7,691 nt of DNA from Gammaproteobacteria bacterium (GTDB lineage: Bacteria > Pseudomonadota > Gammaproteobacteria > SZUA-21): positions 1-7,691 of the forward strand of contig QIKQ01000369.1 of NCBI GenBank assembly GCA_003233075.1. Direction: 5' to 3'. Shown in pieces: positions 1-6,284 of this stretch. The first letter of the stretch is position 1, and the number at the start of each line of letters is the position of its first letter. Made by a program: the position numbers and the translations under genes. The notes beneath the pieces are model-generated. The model made no database searches. It was not told where the DNA came from and saw only the letters and a program-made list of their open reading frames with translations.

Positions 1-39
1 ACCGTTTTCGAGCGCTTGGACCGAGTGAAAACGTGTCAT
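1..39 (-). CDS. Partial N-terminus, possible RsmE-type 16S rRNA methyltransferase
   Basis: A minus-strand reading frame opens with ATG at 39 and runs off the left edge after 13 codons, reading MTRFHSVQALENG. The spacing of R-F-H, then L at +7 and G at +10 from the Arg, fits the N-terminal PUA-like pattern of RsmE (M-P-R-F-Y/F-x4-L-x2-G), the enzyme that methylates U1498 of 16S rRNA. This is inferred from a very short stretch. No Shine-Dalgarno precedes this ATG. The frame stays open upstream to a TTG at 96 that sits 4 nt after an AGGAG (101-105, minus), so a start about 19 codons earlier is possible. A competing plus-strand frame (1-90, ending TAG at 88-90) is open from the edge but resembles nothing I know. 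Confidence 0.33.
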   Translation of the reverse strand, partial: MTRFHSVQALENG

Positions 40-136
40 AGTATGCAATTGGGCCGTCGCAGTAGACGGGCTGTGAGAAATGCGGGCTAGCAGCAATTAT
101 CTCCTATTATTGAAGTTTAATGCCTACAAGACTCGT

Positions 137-161
137 TTTACACCCTGAATTTGGTTAGAAT
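137..161 (+). promoter_or_regulatory. Possible rimO promoter
   Basis: A TAGAAT hexamer (156-161), one mismatch from the TATAAT consensus, lies 33 nt before the rimO TTG. The best -35-like hexamer, TTTACA (137-142), is only 13 nt upstream, which is too short for a standard sigma-70 spacer. The -35 is therefore weak or the match is accidental. A 9-nt direct repeat CTTTTGACT occurs just downstream at 169-177 and again at 192-200, where it includes the start codon. Confidence 0.28.
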
Positions 162-194
162 AGCCCACCTTTTGACTACACTACTGGCAAACTT

Positions 195-1535
195 TTGACT
201 TCAAATTCTAATCAAGGCTCTCCTGGGAAAATCGCCCTAATTAGTCTGGGCTGCTCGAAAGCCTTAGTTGACTCTGAGCGCATTCTGACTCAACTTCGAT
301 CTGAGGGATACGCTCTTGACGCACCAGTCGCCGATGCAAATTTAGTCCTTATTAATACCTGTGGTTTTATTAAAGAAGCGATTGAAGAATCACTTGATTC
401 AATTGAAGATGCTTTATCAGAAAATGGCAAGGTCATAGTCACAGGCTGTCTCGGTACGGACAGCAAACGTTTATTAGACAAATTTCCAGAAATCATGGCG
501 ATTACCGGACCGCATGATGTCAATGCGGTTATGAGTGCTGTACATGCGGCTCTACCTCCTGCACACGATCCTCACTTTGATTTGCTGCCACCACAGGGAA
601 TTAAACTAACGCCGAGTCACTACGCCTATTTAAAGATTTCAGAAGGCTGTAACCATCGTTGTAGTTTTTGCATTATCCCATCGATCCGCGGCGACCTTAT
701 CAGTCGACCAATTACTCAGGTTTTAAGCGAAGCGGAAAATCTAGTCAAAGCTGGAGTAAAGGAATTATTAGTCATATCGCAAGATACCAGCGCCTACGGG
801 GTCGACATAAAATATCGTCCCGATATATGGAAATCCAAAGCAGTTAAATCTAATATGGTCGATCTAGTCAAACATCTGGGTGAAATGGGTATTTGGGTTC
901 GATTACATTATGTTTATCCTTATCCGCATGTCGATAAAATTATTCCACTCATGGCTGAAGGCAAAGTCTTACCCTATCTTGATATACCGTTTCAACACGC
1001 TAACCCACGCATATTAAAACTAATGAAACGACCTGCAAACAGTGAGAACGTGTTACAACGCATAAAACAATGGCGCGAGATCTGTCCTGAACTAAAAATA
1101 CGCTCTACTTTTATTGCTGGTTTCCCGGGCGAGACTGATCAAGAATTCGAAGACCTACTCGCATTTCTAGAAGAAGCACAACTGGATCGCGTTGGCTGTT
1201 TTACCTATTCAGATGTTGCTGGCGCAAAAGCTAATGAGTTACCTAATCCAGTGCCCATGGAAGTTCGACTGGAAAGACAACAGATCTTGATGGAAACCCA
1301 GGCTGAAATTAGTGCACTTAAGCTTGATAATATGATCGATACCAAACAAACCGTCTTGGTTGATGAAGTTCAAGGCGATCAAGCAATCGGCCGAAGTTAC
1401 GGTGAATCTCCCGAAGTAGACGGCGTCATTGTGGTCGAAAACGCCACTGGTGTGAACGTAGGTGACTTCATCGAAGTTGAGATTGAGAGTAATGACGAAC
1501 ACGATATGTATGCCAAGCTAATAAGTTGTCCCTGA
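195..1535 (+). CDS. rimO: Ribosomal protein S12 methylthiotransferase RimO
   Basis: RimO is a cytoplasmic radical-SAM enzyme that adds a methylthio group to the conserved aspartate of ribosomal protein S12 (Asp88/89). The 446-residue product has the family's usual length (E. coli about 441). The N-terminal UPF0004 domain has three cluster-binding cysteines, C20 (SLGCSKALVDSERI), C56 (NTCGFI) and C85 (TGCLG). The radical-SAM core has CNHRCSFC with C152, C156 and C159, followed by the RimO-typical IIPSIRGDLISRP and LHYVYPYPHVD. The C-terminal TRAM domain spans about 378-445. The specific motifs separate it from the tRNA enzyme MiaB. The start is TTG at 195: the frame is closed by TAG at 156-158 and no ATG or GTG lies before the first conserved cysteine. 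No clear Shine-Dalgarno precedes it. It appears to be transcribed alone. Confidence 0.98.
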   Translation: MTSNSNQGSPGKIALISLGCSKALVDSERILTQLRSEGYALDAPVADANLVLINTCGFIKEAIEESLDSIEDALSENGKVIVTGCLGTDSKRLLDKFPEIMAITGPHDVNAVMSAVHAALPPAHDPHFDLLPPQGIKLTPSHYAYLKISEGCNHRCSFCIIPSIRGDLISRPITQVLSEAENLVKAGVKELLVISQDTSAYGVDIKYRPDIWKSKAVKSNMVDLVKHLGEMGIWVRLHYVYPYPHVDKIIPLMAEGKVLPYLDIPFQHANPRILKLMKRPANSENVLQRIKQWREICPELKIRSTFIAGFPGETDQEFEDLLAFLEEAQLDRVGCFTYSDVAGAKANELPNPVPMEVRLERQQILMETQAEISALKLDNMIDTKQTVLVDEVQGDQAIGRSYGESPEVDGVIVVENATGVNVGDFIEVEIESNDEHDMYAKLISCP

Positions 1536-1549
1536 AAAAACTGTATTTG

Positions 1550-1651
1550 CGTGTAGCTTAAGAGCCGAGTCCAGCAGGTATTTTAGATTGCACTAATAAT
1601 TTGAAATATTGAATGTATCTTCGATTACTGAACTCGGCACTTAACTACACG
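1550..1651. repeat. 102-nt element bounded by imperfect inverted repeat
   Basis: Left arm 1550-1574 and right arm 1628-1651 are reverse complements of about 24-25 nt with two mismatches and one single-base gap; both contain GTGTAG, TTAAG and GCCGAGT in order. The 53-nt centre is AT-rich and non-coding. The element starts 14 nt after the rimO stop. It has no T-tract after the right arm, so it is not a classical terminator. TATTT occurs just outside both ends (1544-1548 and 1655-1659), offset by 1 and 3 nt, which is too loose to call a target-site duplication. It could be a MITE-like remnant, a transcript 3' stabilising stem or an RNA; no second copy is seen in the window. Confidence 0.6.
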
Positions 1652-1740
1652 AGTTATTTAGAATTTTCTCGCCAAGTGCTTCCGAATCAAATACAGCTTT
1701 TCAGAAACAACCTCAAATTACTAATTAAAAATTATCAAAA

Positions 1741-2361
1741 ATGACAAAACTAAACATTACTGCTCAATTAAAAGCTCACCAATCAAAATTAAAACTCTGT
1801 ACCGCCTGTGGCGATATGCAAGGCCCACCAGTACACGGCAAACCCATAAACTCATCTATCATGCTTATAGGTCAAGCACCTGGTCCGCGTGAAATTGATA
1901 TCAAGAAACCCTTTGCCTGGACTGCAGGTAAAACGTTATTTTCTTGGTTCGAACAAATAGGCTGCGATGAAATTCAGTTTCGAAATAGTGTGTATATGAC
2001 AGCGGTTTGCCGCTGCTTTCCCGGCAAAGCTAACGCTAAGTCGGGCGGTGACCGTGTGCCTTCTAAAATTGAAATCCAACAATGCCAAACTTGGTTACAT
2101 GCAGAAATAAACATTTTGAATCCAAAATTAATTATCCCTGTGGGCAAGTTAGCGATATCACAATTTCGTACTTTTAAAAAACTAACTGATGTGATCGGCT
2201 CAAGTTTTAACATCAAAATAAATGAACACAAAACAAAAATGATTCCACTACCCCACCCCTCTGGCGTCTCTACTTGGTTTCGCACTGAGCCGGGGAAATC
2301 CTTATTGTTAAAAGCTCTATCAAAAATAAAAGCTAACTCAGCTTGGAAAAATAATATTTAA
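1741..2361 (+). CDS. Uracil-DNA glycosylase family protein (Fe-S, family 4/5-like)
   Basis: This is a predicted base-excision-repair glycosylase that removes uracil or related deaminated bases from DNA. The 206-residue protein shows the superfamily motif A as LIGQAPGPREID (43-53 region), then PFAWTAGKTLF, and motif B as LPHPSG (170-175). Cysteines suited to a 4Fe-4S cluster are C20 and C23 (CxxC), C90/C92 (AVCRCFPG) and C115; the long spacing before C115, with an intervening P-S-K-I-E segment, resembles family 5 (UDGb) more than family 4. Motif A lacks the acidic residue of family 4 (GEAPG) and is not the GLAPA of canonical family 5, so the subfamily and substrate range are uncertain. The ATG at 1741 follows an A/T-rich leader with no recognisable Shine-Dalgarno. 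It stands alone between two non-coding stretches. Confidence 0.9.
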   Translation: MTKLNITAQLKAHQSKLKLCTACGDMQGPPVHGKPINSSIMLIGQAPGPREIDIKKPFAWTAGKTLFSWFEQIGCDEIQFRNSVYMTAVCRCFPGKANAKSGGDRVPSKIEIQQCQTWLHAEINILNPKLIIPVGKLAISQFRTFKKLTDVIGSSFNIKINEHKTKMIPLPHPSGVSTWFRTEPGKSLLLKALSKIKANSAWKNNI

Positions 2362-2368
2362 ATCAAGC

Positions 2369-2530
2369 CCTCGGTTGGCCAAAGGTGAGGCACTTGTGTA
2401 ATGAGCAAAACTGAGAAGGTGAGACCAGAACATCGAGAAGCTGGCCGTGAGCGACCGCCACTCCTGTAGGCTACTTTTATTGTGCTTTGTAGCCCGTCAG
2501 AAGGCGATAAACTATCGCCGAGTGCGGGGG
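2369..2530 (+). other. Hairpin-rich non-coding island, possible structured RNA or group II intron fragment
   Basis: This stretch is GC-richer than its surroundings and has no convincing reading frame. It holds a series of local stems: CCTC/GAGG (2369-2372 with 2387-2390, enclosing the palindrome TTGGCCAA), CCAG/CTGG (2425-2428 with 2441-2444), GGCTAC/GTAGCC (2469-2474 with 2489-2494) and a perfect 7-bp hairpin GGCGATA-AAC-TATCGCC (2503-2519). The wording of segments such as GAGAAGGTGAGACC and GCCCGTCAGAAGGCGA reminds me of domain I of bacterial group II introns, but I cannot verify this. No 5' GTGYG start, reverse transcriptase or domain V is present, so it would be a truncated relic. A strand-specific ncRNA is the alternative. 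The last hairpin has no T-tract and is unlikely to be a terminator. Confidence 0.35.
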
Positions 2531-2789
2531 AAGTAAACTATTACTCATAAGATTAAGCTTAGAATACATATCTCAAAATAAATTTATTTATAAGCCATCA
2601 TGATCGTTTTACCATACTGTCTTAAAACTTAGAGTTTACCAGTTTTTTACGGCTCAATTATGGCGTAAATATTATTTCGGCGTTTTATTTATTTCTTAAC
2701 GAGACAGCAGTGATTCGTATTAATTTTATAACTTTTACGAGCTAAAAACTGTTCGTGTAATTTATTGTAAGCGAGCGAACAAGATTAAA
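2531..2789. other. AT-rich intergenic stretch without a gene
   Basis: No reading frame of note is present. The stretch contains a perfect 14-bp AT-only palindrome AAATAAATTTATTT (2576-2589), a weak AAAACT/AGTTTT stem (2624-2629 with 2641-2646) followed by further T residues, and a 6-bp TTTACG/CGTAAA stem (2646-2651 with 2664-2669). These are common in AT-rich DNA and I assign no function. The right end holds the probable terminator of the minus-strand creatininase gene, listed separately. Confidence 0.5.
2744..2781 (-). terminator. Probable terminator of the creatininase-family gene
   Basis: On the minus strand, TGTTCG (2781-2776) pairs perfectly with CGAACA (2755-2750) and is followed by G and five T residues (2749-2744). 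It starts 9 nt past the TAA stop of the gene ending at 2790. The stem is only 6 bp and the loop is 20 nt, so it would be a weak intrinsic terminator. Confidence 0.42.
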
Positions 2790-3539
2790 TTAAGTCGTTA
2801 GACAAAACTCAGTAAAGTGCTGGCAAACATCATCCACCGCTGCATGATAAATTCTTTCGCCATGCTCAATGCTCGAGAGCCCTGGGTTCGAGCCAATACG
2901 ACCATCCGGAAAACGTTTGCGGTAATCTTTAGCATCATAGAAACAATCCGACGGTGCGATTTCTGGAGACAATGACACTTGCTTGACGGCATCTGGACGA
3001 GCATAGTAACTTAGTGATACTTCGGATGGCGTCGCATGTAACCCTTCAGCATTACCATACAACTCTTCAGTTAGTTTAATGACCGACGGTGCTCTCCACC
3101 AGTTAGATAAGGTTGTATAAGTTGAATCTTCACTCATTCCATTCGGACTCAACGTTTGTTCTGAATAAAACTCGGAAAAACCTGCGTGGATAGGCGCTAT
3201 ATTACCACCATGACCGTTTAAAAAGTAAAGATGGCGAAAGCCATGCTTTGCTAATGAAGCAACGATGTCTTTTATCATTGTAAGTAAGGTCGATGGCCTT
3301 AAAGCGATCGTGCCGGGAAATTCCAAATGATGTTGCGCCATACCGTAATTAATTGTCGGTGCAACCAGCGCATTTAATTTGTCGGCCACGCCATTGGCAA
3401 TCACTTCCGGACATATTGCGTCAGTACCGATTAAGCCATTAGGTCCATGTTGTTCGGTGGAACCAATGGGTATAATAATCCCACTAGATTTTTCCAAGTA
3501 TTTCTCGATTTCGATCCAAGTTGCGTTTTGTAAATTCAT
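2790..3539 (-). CDS. Creatininase-family metal-dependent amidohydrolase
   Basis: This 249-residue protein belongs to the creatininase superfamily, cytoplasmic metal enzymes that hydrolyse cyclic or linear amides. Known members include creatinine amidohydrolase, the FAPy deformylase ArfB and the mycofactocin peptidase MftE. The metal-site motifs are visible in order: PIGSTEQHGP with E29 and H31, GTDA with D40, FLNGHGGN with H110, and GLHATPSEVS with H168 and E173. Creatininase itself has NGHYEN, in which the Glu binds the second metal; here that position is Gly, as in most non-creatininase members, so creatinine is not a safe substrate call. The length is normal. The ATG at 3539 follows an AGAG-containing leader at modest spacing. 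It is divergent from the Sel1-repeat gene, and no neighbouring pathway gene indicates the substrate. Confidence 0.9.
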   Translation of the reverse strand: MNLQNATWIEIEKYLEKSSGIIIPIGSTEQHGPNGLIGTDAICPEVIANGVADKLNALVAPTINYGMAQHHLEFPGTIALRPSTLLTMIKDIVASLAKHGFRHLYFLNGHGGNIAPIHAGFSEFYSEQTLSPNGMSEDSTYTTLSNWWRAPSVIKLTEELYGNAEGLHATPSEVSLSYYARPDAVKQVSLSPEIAPSDCFYDAKDYRKRFPDGRIGSNPGLSSIEHGERIYHAAVDDVCQHFTEFCLTT

Positions 3540-3839
3540 TTTTTCTCTAATCTTATAATTAATTTATTAATATCCATGTTGAGAAAGACTAAACAGGTCG
3601 TCATTCCATTTTACTTCCTTATACTACAGCTTATGTCAGGAATATCCCCTTCTCAAACTCGGCAATTAAACAAAACCGATTGAGCTAAAGACTCTTTCAT
3701 GCTTAAATGGTGGTCAAGAATTAAGCAATAGCAACAACAAAAAATAGCATTATTAAGCCCAGCAATTAAATTGTAATCAGCAAAAATAAGCGTTTTAACG
3801 ACTACAAATATCATATTACTGCGCGCCAAGGGGAACATC
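3540..3839. other. Divergent intergenic region between creatininase and Sel1 genes
   Basis: This 300-nt AT-rich spacer should carry the promoters of both flanking genes, but I find no pair of hexamers good enough to call in either direction. It contains an 11-nt near-palindrome CAATT-A-AATTG (3763-3773), a possible operator by form only. At the right end AAGGGGA (3828-3834) is a good Shine-Dalgarno for the ATG at 3840. No tRNA, ncRNA or repeat is recognisable. Confidence 0.5.
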
Positions 3840-4310
3840 ATGCCATACGAATATACGGCGGACACTAAAATTAGGAAAAAAGGTTTTTTTGGGAAATTAA
3901 AAAGCCTATTCTTTGTGCAATTTCATTTAGTTTCAAATCTCTTCAAAGGTTTTGGCGCTTACCGCGTCGCCGGTGGAATTCTCAAATGGATGATTTCTAT
4001 GGGCGACGATCAAGCCATGTACAAATTAGGTGTCATGTATTGGTGGGGATATAAATACGCACGAGATCCAGTTAAAGCAATCGAATTAATTGAATATTCC
4101 GCTATTCGCGGCAATAAAAACGCGCTCAAATTTAAAGAAGAAATGACCGATGACGGTTTGTGGCGTCAGGGTAAAAAAAGAGACGAATTTATGGAAATGT
4201 ATGATGACCATATTCTCAAAGAAAATAAACAATCGCATTCTACTTACTTACTGCAAATAGTTGTGTACACAATTTTAATTGTTGCCATTGCTTATTTTGC
4301 GCGGCGTTAA
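3840..4310 (+). CDS. Small Sel1-repeat protein with C-terminal membrane anchor
   Basis: The 156-residue product has a basic, aromatic N-terminal part (11-45), one clear Sel1-type TPR-like repeat (about 55-91: G55-D-D-Q-A59, L63-G64, Y67, G70, D76, K79-A80, A88, G91-N92) and part of a second repeat (ALKF onward). It ends in a hydrophobic segment at about 136-153 followed by ARR. Sel1 repeats are alpha-helical protein-interaction modules. The C-terminal segment suggests a tail-anchored inner-membrane protein with the repeat facing the cytoplasm; there is no signal peptide. One repeat plus an anchor is short for the family, so it may act as an adaptor. The start is ATG with AAGGGGA 5 nt upstream. 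Its partner and role are unknown, and the neighbours do not help. Confidence 0.82.
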   Translation: MPYEYTADTKIRKKGFFGKLKSLFFVQFHLVSNLFKGFGAYRVAGGILKWMISMGDDQAMYKLGVMYWWGYKYARDPVKAIELIEYSAIRGNKNALKFKEEMTDDGLWRQGKKRDEFMEMYDDHILKENKQSHSTYLLQIVVYTILIVAIAYFARR

Positions 4311-4368
4311 ATTTAAAGTAATATTTGTTAATTTGCTCCTATCGCTCTAGTGTGGAAACAACTTTTAC

Positions 4369-4608
4369 TTACGCTAACCATTTAACTAAGTAATACAAAC
4401 GCAAACCTTCGGAAGAACGAGCGGGCCCCAGCACTTTCGCTGCAAATCGATTATTATCAATATCGGATTGCTGCATTGCCTCATCTGCTGACTCAAATAT
4501 TTGCACACAATTTTCAGCATAACGATCACGACGTCTTTTAGGAGCATAGATCACAGCGAAATGTTCATTAACCAATTTAGAATGCTTGTCATAATAATAA
4601 CCCTTCAT
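4369..4608 (-). CDS. Conserved-looking 79-residue protein of unknown function
   Basis: This is a small soluble protein without a signal peptide or membrane segment. It has a basic patch (PKRRRDRY, 23-30), one cysteine (C34) and a distinctive motif FAAKVLGPARSSEGLRLYYL near the C-terminus. That C-terminal motif is familiar to me from uncharacterised gammaproteobacterial proteins, but I cannot name a family. Reality as a gene is supported by a good Shine-Dalgarno, AAGGTGA, 4 nt before the ATG at 4608, and by a balanced, globular-type composition. It converges on the Sel1-repeat gene (58 nt apart, no clear terminator) and diverges from the TlpA fusion gene. A 5-bp hairpin TCGCA/TGCGA (4634-4649) lies in its leader region. 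No function is proposed. Confidence 0.82.
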   Translation of the reverse strand: MKGYYYDKHSKLVNEHFAVIYAPKRRRDRYAENCVQIFESADEAMQQSDIDNNRFAAKVLGPARSSEGLRLYYLVKWLA

Positions 4609-4728
4609 AATTCACCTTCAACTATAAACTACCTCGCATTAAGCTGCGAAGTAAACTGAATTTATTATTGTCATCAATTAAATCTGAACTATTCTTCATA
4701 ATCCAATACTACAAAGTTCGCAAAATAA

Positions 4729-4759
4729 CTGATATTGTTAATATAAGCAGTAATATAAT
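4729..4759 (+). promoter_or_regulatory. Candidate promoter of the hydrolase-TlpA fusion gene
   Basis: A perfect TATAAT (4754-4759) is preceded by CTGATA (4729-4734, four of six -35 bases) with a 19-nt spacer, longer than the usual 17. TTGTTA at 4735-4740 is too close. If used, the transcript would start near 4766, downstream of the TTG at 4668 and about 85 nt before the TTG at 4851. The area is very AT-rich, so a chance TATAAT is quite possible. Confidence 0.33.
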
Positions 4760-4838
4760 AACCAAGCAATATCGCATTAGCAAGCAACTATACACTCGAC
4801 ATTTAGCTGGCTTACAATCAATTTATCGATGCTTTATC

Positions 4839-4853
4839 AGGAGAAAACAATTG
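4839..4853 (+). promoter_or_regulatory. Shine-Dalgarno that decides the TTG start at 4851
   Basis: AGGAG (4839-4843) is followed by a 7-nt spacer and TTG (4851-4853), in frame with the long coding region. The start places the hydrophobic export signal at residues 19-36, where a Sec signal belongs. The upstream TTG at 4668 has no Shine-Dalgarno and would bury the signal at residues 80-97. Confidence 0.75.
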
Positions 4854-6182
4854 AGTATATGTCTCGCAAAGAGTAAAAATAATCTTAGTAGTAGTATTTG
4901 CAGATTTTATTCGCTTTCTTTGATTCTCTTTTTTATCCATTTCTTGTCTGCCACGGCAAGTACACTTAAGCCAATGTCAGCAAAAGAAATCAATATTAAT
5001 CTCGCGGCAAGTATTGACGTTCCAACCACGGTATTTCCCAATAAAAACGAAAAATTAATCATTTGGATGCCATCTGAGTTCGGGCTAAACGTAAAACAAC
5101 TGACACCCATTGCCATTGGCTTACAAAACGTTGGTTTTGAAGTTTGGTTCGTTGATTTAAAAGCGGCCTATTTTGCACCTAAAGGACGTGCCGCGATAAA
5201 TAGATACAAAACACAGGATCTAGAAAAACTATTACATTTCGCTAAAAAGAAAAACAAAACAAAAGTTTATCTGGTGGCGGTAAATAGCGCTGCTATCAAT
5301 GCAATTAAGCTTGGTCGCTATTGGCAACAACGTAATACACAACAAACGCTATTGCGCGGATACGTATTATTACATCCTATCTTATACGCTTCTAGACCAG
5401 AACTTGGAAAGGATACTGACTATATAGAGGAAGCTTATACGACTAACCTTACAACACACATTATTCAGCCGGAATTTTCAAGTTTGATTTTACGCAGCAC
5501 GAATTTAATTAAAACTTTGAGTAAGGGTGGCAGTCGCGTTTTTTTCCAATTTTTGAAAAATACCAAAGATGGTTTTTACGCCAGACCTAAATCCCATTTG
5601 AGTCAAACCGATATACAATCAAAACGTAAACTAGCCGGCTGGATTAATGCGGCGATTAAAAATATTGAGTCTTTGCCCTTACCTCGTCACGCATCTATTC
5701 AAAAAGTAGTTGTTAAAAAAATCAAAAATGTGACTGCCGGATTGATAAAAATAAGTAATAAACTGTTAACCCCTAAATTAAGTGCTTCAGGATTAGACGA
5801 TCAAGTTTTTAAACTGGAACAAAACCGAGGAAAAGTCACCCTAATTAGTTTTTGGGCAAGCTGGTGTCCGCCCTGTATTCGTGAACTACCTTCTTTAAAC
5901 CGATTACAAAACAAGTACGAAAAAATGGGACTTAAAGTAGTAACCATTAATATTGGCGAATCAAAATCACAAATTATTAAATTTTTAAAACGACATAATA
6001 TAAGCGCTAAAGTATTGCTGGATCGCTCTACCAAAATTTCGAAAGAATGGAAAGTCACTATTGTACCGACAAATTTCTTGATTGGCCGAAAAGGAAAAAT
6101 ACGTTATGGAAGTGTAGGCGCTATCAATTGGGACGACGCTGCTACGCAAAAAATAATTAAATCTTTGCTTATAAAAAAATAA
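4851..6182 (+). CDS. Exported alpha/beta-hydrolase-like and TlpA thioredoxin fusion protein
   Basis: The 443-residue protein (from the TTG at 4851) starts with a basic n-region and a hydrophobic core (FYSLSLILFFIHFL) ending near SATAS, a Sec signal. Residues about 67-250 look like an alpha/beta-hydrolase fold: IIWMPSEFG strand and oxyanion-loop region, then YLVAVNSAA at about 140-148 where the nucleophile elbow is expected. The usual GxSxG is degenerate (V-N-S-A-A), so hydrolase activity is doubtful unless S146 works. After a basic linker, residues about 313-442 are a TlpA/ResA-like thioredoxin domain with FWASWCPPC (C339, C342) and a cis-Pro in IVPTNF (P406), typical of periplasmic thiol-disulfide reductases. 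The domain pair suggests a periplasmic redox protein with a binding or regulatory N-terminal domain. It is apparently monocistronic and divergent from the 79-residue gene. An unbroken frame extends upstream to TTG 4668, giving 504 residues, which I reject. Confidence 0.87.
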   Translation: MSICLAKSKNNLSSSICRFYSLSLILFFIHFLSATASTLKPMSAKEININLAASIDVPTTVFPNKNEKLIIWMPSEFGLNVKQLTPIAIGLQNVGFEVWFVDLKAAYFAPKGRAAINRYKTQDLEKLLHFAKKKNKTKVYLVAVNSAAINAIKLGRYWQQRNTQQTLLRGYVLLHPILYASRPELGKDTDYIEEAYTTNLTTHIIQPEFSSLILRSTNLIKTLSKGGSRVFFQFLKNTKDGFYARPKSHLSQTDIQSKRKLAGWINAAIKNIESLPLPRHASIQKVVVKKIKNVTAGLIKISNKLLTPKLSASGLDDQVFKLEQNRGKVTLISFWASWCPPCIRELPSLNRLQNKYEKMGLKVVTINIGESKSQIIKFLKRHNISAKVLLDRSTKISKEWKVTIVPTNFLIGRKGKIRYGSVGAINWDDAATQKIIKSLLIKK

Positions 6183-6190
6183 CAGAATAA

Positions 6191-6229
6191 AAGCAAGCCG
6201 ATGTGATACTAATTAACATCAGCTTGCTT
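6191..6229 (-). terminator. Strong hairpin between convergent genes, terminator of the lysine-rich protein gene
   Basis: A 14-bp stem with one mismatch (arms 6191-6204 and 6216-6229, C6199 opposite A6221; AAGCAAGC with GCTTGCTT at the base) closes an 11-nt loop. Read on the minus strand it is followed by TTTTATT, the layout of an intrinsic terminator for the gene ending at 6285. Read on the plus strand it lies 9 nt past the stop of the TlpA fusion but is followed by A residues, so it is less convincing in that direction, though the stem could still protect the mRNA end. Confidence 0.62.
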
Positions 6230-6284
6230 AAAAAGACGAGAATAACTGGAATCAAACACTAAACAATCACACTACGGTTTATAA

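Noticed and set aside
1..90. Plus-strand frame open from the left edge to TAG at 88-90
   Set aside because: Its Arg-rich translation resembles no protein end I know, and the minus-strand frame is the better candidate; the edge prevents a decision.
290..523. Minus-strand frame inside rimO
   Set aside because: It is a shadow of a certain gene and has no independent signal.
2503..2519. Perfect hairpin as a terminator for the uracil-DNA glycosylase gene
   Set aside because: It lies over 140 nt past the stop and is followed by a G-rich run, not T residues; it fits the structured island better.
2662..2694. Tandem imperfect repeat of a GGCGT plus AT-rich unit
   Set aside because: Only 11 of 16 positions agree, and most of those are A/T in an AT-rich stretch.
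3653..3865. Minus-strand 70-codon frame with hydrophobic stretches and a Cys cluster
   Set aside because: It has no Shine-Dalgarno and overlaps the ribosome-binding site and start of the Sel1-repeat gene; the hydrophobicity is explained by the base composition.
4634..4649. TCGCATTAAGC motif in the leader of the 79-residue gene, similar to TCGCATTAAAGC near 7533-7544
   Set aside because: Both lie upstream of minus-strand genes, but the shared stretch is about 10 nt with no shared symmetry or spacing, so chance is likely.
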